From positions 1 to 17,252 of the forward strand of contig CAYHBN010000026.1 of the NCBI GenBank assembly GCA_964354865.1: a DNA stretch of 17,252 nt. Reading direction: 5' to 3'. The notes below the pieces were generated by a model. It was not told where the DNA came from. It did not search any database and saw only the letters and a program-made list of their open reading frames with translations. The stretch is from JAHFJU01 sp964354865 (GTDB taxonomy: Bacteria > Patescibacteriota > Gracilibacteria > UBA1369 > UM-FILTER-53-11). Both the position numbers and the translations under genes were made by a program. Positions 15,625 through 17,252 of the stretch are shown in pieces (within the stretch, counting starts at the first letter, position 1; the number at the start of each line of letters is the position of its first letter).

Positions 15625-15636
15625 TGGTAGTATAAC
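15625..15636 (+). promoter_or_regulatory. Putative -10 region of the class I aminotransferase gene
   Basis: TGGTAGTATAAC contains two overlapping options. TGGTAGTAT is an extended -10 ending 11 bases before the ATG at 15645. TATAAC ends 8 bases before it. Either gives little or no leader. The gene may also be read through from the flippase gene 29 bases upstream. Confidence 0.45.
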
Positions 15637-15644
15637 GCCCGACT

Positions 15645-16895
15645 ATGAATAGATCTGCAATAGCCGCTAGCGGCCACACATATCGGACAAAAAATATATC
15701 AAAACGAGTGCAGAAAATCGTCATCTCTCCAATAAAGGAGATGTCTATTTTGGCCGATGACTTTGCTGAAAAAACGGGCGCCGATATTATTTCATTTGGA
15801 CAAGGAATTCCCTACGTCGATACTCCCCCACACATTAAAAAAGCCGTAACTCAAGCGCTGACAGAACTAAGCACCGCAAAATATACCCTTGAACCAGGAA
15901 TTACCGAACTACGACAACTGATTGCTCAGTTTTTAATGAAAGAGAAAGGGATCAAAAACGTGAAAGCAAAAAAAGAAATTATGGTATCGGCCGGGTGCCA
16001 AGAAGCACTGTGCTGCGCACTCACTGCGGTCATTGACCCAGGCGACGAAGTGCTTATCCCTGAACCATCTTTTGCATCGTACACTGAACAAATTATTCAA
16101 CTCGGTGCAACGCCTATTCAAGCGCCGCTCAATGAAAAAGCCGGCTGGAAGCTCGATATAAAGGCCTGCGAAAAAATAATTACAAAAAAAACGCGTGCAA
16201 TCATTTTCTGTAATCCCGGAAATCCAACAGGTGCAGTCATGAGCAAAAAAGAGATCGAAGAATTGGCAAAACTGGCGATCAAACACGATCTGATCATAAT
16301 TACTGACGAAACCTACGATTTTTTGACGTACGATGGTGTAAAACATGTAACTCCTGCTGCAATTAAATCAATTCGAGACCGCGTTATTTTATGCGGAAGT
16401 TTCTCGAAAAAATTCTCGATGACCGGGTATAGGGTAGGCTACGCATTTGCAGACAGTGGCATTATTGACCACATGCTTAAAGTACATGACGCAGTCATGA
16501 TTTGTGCTCCTGCTATTTCACAAAAAGCTGCTATTGCTGCACTCAAAGGACCGAAAGCTCCCGTAAAGGCACTCATTAAAAAAATGACCGCGAACCGCAA
16601 TGCGATGTGTGCAGAACTAGACAGACTAAGCCCGCTCGTCACCTATGTGAAACCAAAAGGTGCATATTATATTTTGGTAAAAATCAACCGCCCAGATGTA
16701 GATTCTTTTAAGATTACATTACGCATTTTGCACGAAGCTCATGTAATTGTTATTCCGGGCGCAGCCTTTGGTCCAAGCGCTGAAGGTCACATTCGTCTTT
16801 CATTTGCGGGTGATCCTAAAAAAATTAAAGAAGGATTTAAGCGACTTCGTACATGGTTCTCAAAATGGGAAAAAGAAGGATTTCAAGATTCTTGA
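15645..16895 (+). CDS. Class I/II PLP-dependent aminotransferase (aspartate aminotransferase-like)
   Basis: The 416-residue protein moves amino groups between an amino acid and a 2-oxo acid in the cytoplasm. Typical marks are YTLEPGITELRQLI (substrate loop), NPGNPTGAV, DETYDFLTYDG, and GSFSKKFSMTGYRVGY with the PLP-binding lysine, followed by the C-terminal arginine in IRLSFA. This fits the AspB-like Ig subgroup of bacterial and archaeal enzymes. The first 20 or so residues before VQKIVISPIKEM are an extension that does not resemble the family. The gene sits between a flippase and a phosphoglycosyl transferase, yet the family normally uses amino acids, not sugars, so its link to the glycan genes is unclear. 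It could supply glutamate or another amino donor, or be an unrelated neighbour. Confidence 0.9.
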   Translation: MNRSAIAASGHTYRTKNISKRVQKIVISPIKEMSILADDFAEKTGADIISFGQGIPYVDTPPHIKKAVTQALTELSTAKYTLEPGITELRQLIAQFLMKEKGIKNVKAKKEIMVSAGCQEALCCALTAVIDPGDEVLIPEPSFASYTEQIIQLGATPIQAPLNEKAGWKLDIKACEKIITKKTRAIIFCNPGNPTGAVMSKKEIEELAKLAIKHDLIIITDETYDFLTYDGVKHVTPAAIKSIRDRVILCGSFSKKFSMTGYRVGYAFADSGIIDHMLKVHDAVMICAPAISQKAAIAALKGPKAPVKALIKKMTANRNAMCAELDRLSPLVTYVKPKGAYYILVKINRPDVDSFKITLRILHEAHVIVIPGAAFGPSAEGHIRLSFAGDPKKIKEGFKRLRTWFSKWEKEGFQDS

Positions 16896-16951
16896 AAAAA
16901 AATCGCCTAACAACGATTTGCCTTTAAAACTATTTTTATCTTCCCAAAACA

Positions 16952-17252
16952 ATGAAACACATCAACTGTAAGCTAGGAACTATAGTAAAAAGAGGCGTTG
17001 ATATTGTTGGCGCGGTCGTTGGCCTCGCACTTTTTTCTCCGCTCTTACTCACCATTGCTGCTCTTATTAAACGAGAATCCCCTGGTCCTGTTTTTTATAA
17101 AGGAGTCCGCGCAGGAAAAAAACGGAAACCATTCAAAATGTTCAAATTTCGCTCAATGGTTATTAATGCAGACAAGTTAGGTGGCCCTTCTACACGCGGC
17201 GGCGACCCACGACTCACTCGAATCGGCGCATTCATTCGCCGCTATAAAATCG
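16952..17252 (+). CDS. Phosphoglycosyl transferase (initial sugar transferase, PglC/WbaP-type domain), cut by window edge
   Basis: This family starts glycan assembly by moving a sugar-1-phosphate from a nucleotide sugar to undecaprenyl phosphate. The visible 100 residues show KRGVDIVGA followed by a membrane hairpin (about 14-40), then IKRESPGPVFYKGVRAGKK and FKMFKFRSMV, all standard for the bacterial sugar transferase family. The protein begins close to the conserved KR-D motif, so it is the short monotopic form (PglC-like) and not the long form with several N-terminal membrane segments. The window ends at RRYKI, just where the catalytic Asp-Glu pair is expected. The start is ATG 16952, without Shine-Dalgarno. 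It fits well with the PglF-like dehydratase upstream, which could make its donor sugar. Confidence 0.92.
   Translation, partial: MKHINCKLGTIVKRGVDIVGAVVGLALFSPLLLTIAALIKRESPGPVFYKGVRAGKKRKPFKMFKFRSMVINADKLGGPSTRGGDPRLTRIGAFIRRYKI

Noticed and set aside
15933..16346. Open frame of 137 codons on the minus strand
   Set aside because: Antisense to the class I aminotransferase, with shadow composition (many Cys, Phe and Arg) and no family features.
16900..16919. Hairpin AAATCG/CGATTT between aminotransferase and sugar transferase
   Set aside because: Only six pairs, two of them G-C, with no good T-run directly after it; too weak to call a terminator.
1..17252. Alternative genetic code (UGA as glycine), as in some candidate-phylum bacteria
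   Set aside because: The aminotransferase ends cleanly at TGA (16893-16895), and the other genes have full-length frames with no in-frame UGA at glycine positions.
1..17252. CRISPR array, insertion sequence, phage or defence genes
   Set aside because: No regularly spaced repeats, transposase, integrase or terminal repeats were seen; all long frames are explained by the genes listed.

Overview
The window looks like chromosomal DNA of a small-genome bacterium, most likely of the Patescibacteria (Candidate Phyla Radiation), perhaps a Parcubacteria-type lineage. This rests on the style of the genes: an asparaginase-like protein reduced to one domain, very large Wzy/O-antigen-ligase proteins with TPR tails, an exported protein with no recognisable family, very short intergenic gaps and almost no Shine-Dalgarno sequences. 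No rRNA or marker tree is available here, so this placement is an inference. TAA, TAG and TGA all end genes, so the UGA-to-glycine code of some relatives does not apply. Base composition is moderately AT-rich and looks even throughout. I see no mobile element, CRISPR array or tRNA.

Region 1 (1-4300) holds translation and tRNA housekeeping genes. A minus-strand pair consists of an unknown membrane protein followed by a CCA-adding tRNA nucleotidyltransferase that runs off the left edge. Divergent from it on the plus strand are tsaD (t6A tRNA modification) and hisS (histidyl-tRNA synthetase). hisS ends in a strong intrinsic terminator that lies inside the next, convergent gene.

Region 2 (4304-6473) is a minus-strand run: a pyruvate-dehydrogenase E1-beta-like protein, an exported protein of unknown function, and a single-domain asparaginase-like protein.

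Region 3 (6548-17252) is a cell-surface glycan locus. Plus-strand genes encode a DegT-family sugar aminotransferase, overlapping with a membrane CapD/PglF-type nucleotide-sugar 4,6-dehydratase. On the minus strand follow two tandem, clearly duplicated O-antigen polymerase/ligase-like proteins with TPR tails. Back on the plus strand come a Wzx-type flippase, a class I aminotransferase and the start of a phosphoglycosyl transferase (PglC/WbaP catalytic domain family). Together they supply most steps of lipid-linked glycan assembly: make an amino sugar, load the first sugar on a lipid, flip it, polymerise it, and transfer it to an acceptor. Glycosyltransferases for the middle steps are not in the window and probably lie beyond the right edge.

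The most striking regulatory pattern is that eight of the genes that appear to begin a transcription unit have a -10-like hexamer (TAnnnT or close) ending only 6-9 bases before the start codon. This implies leaderless mRNAs. No gene-free stretch exceeds about 110 bases.
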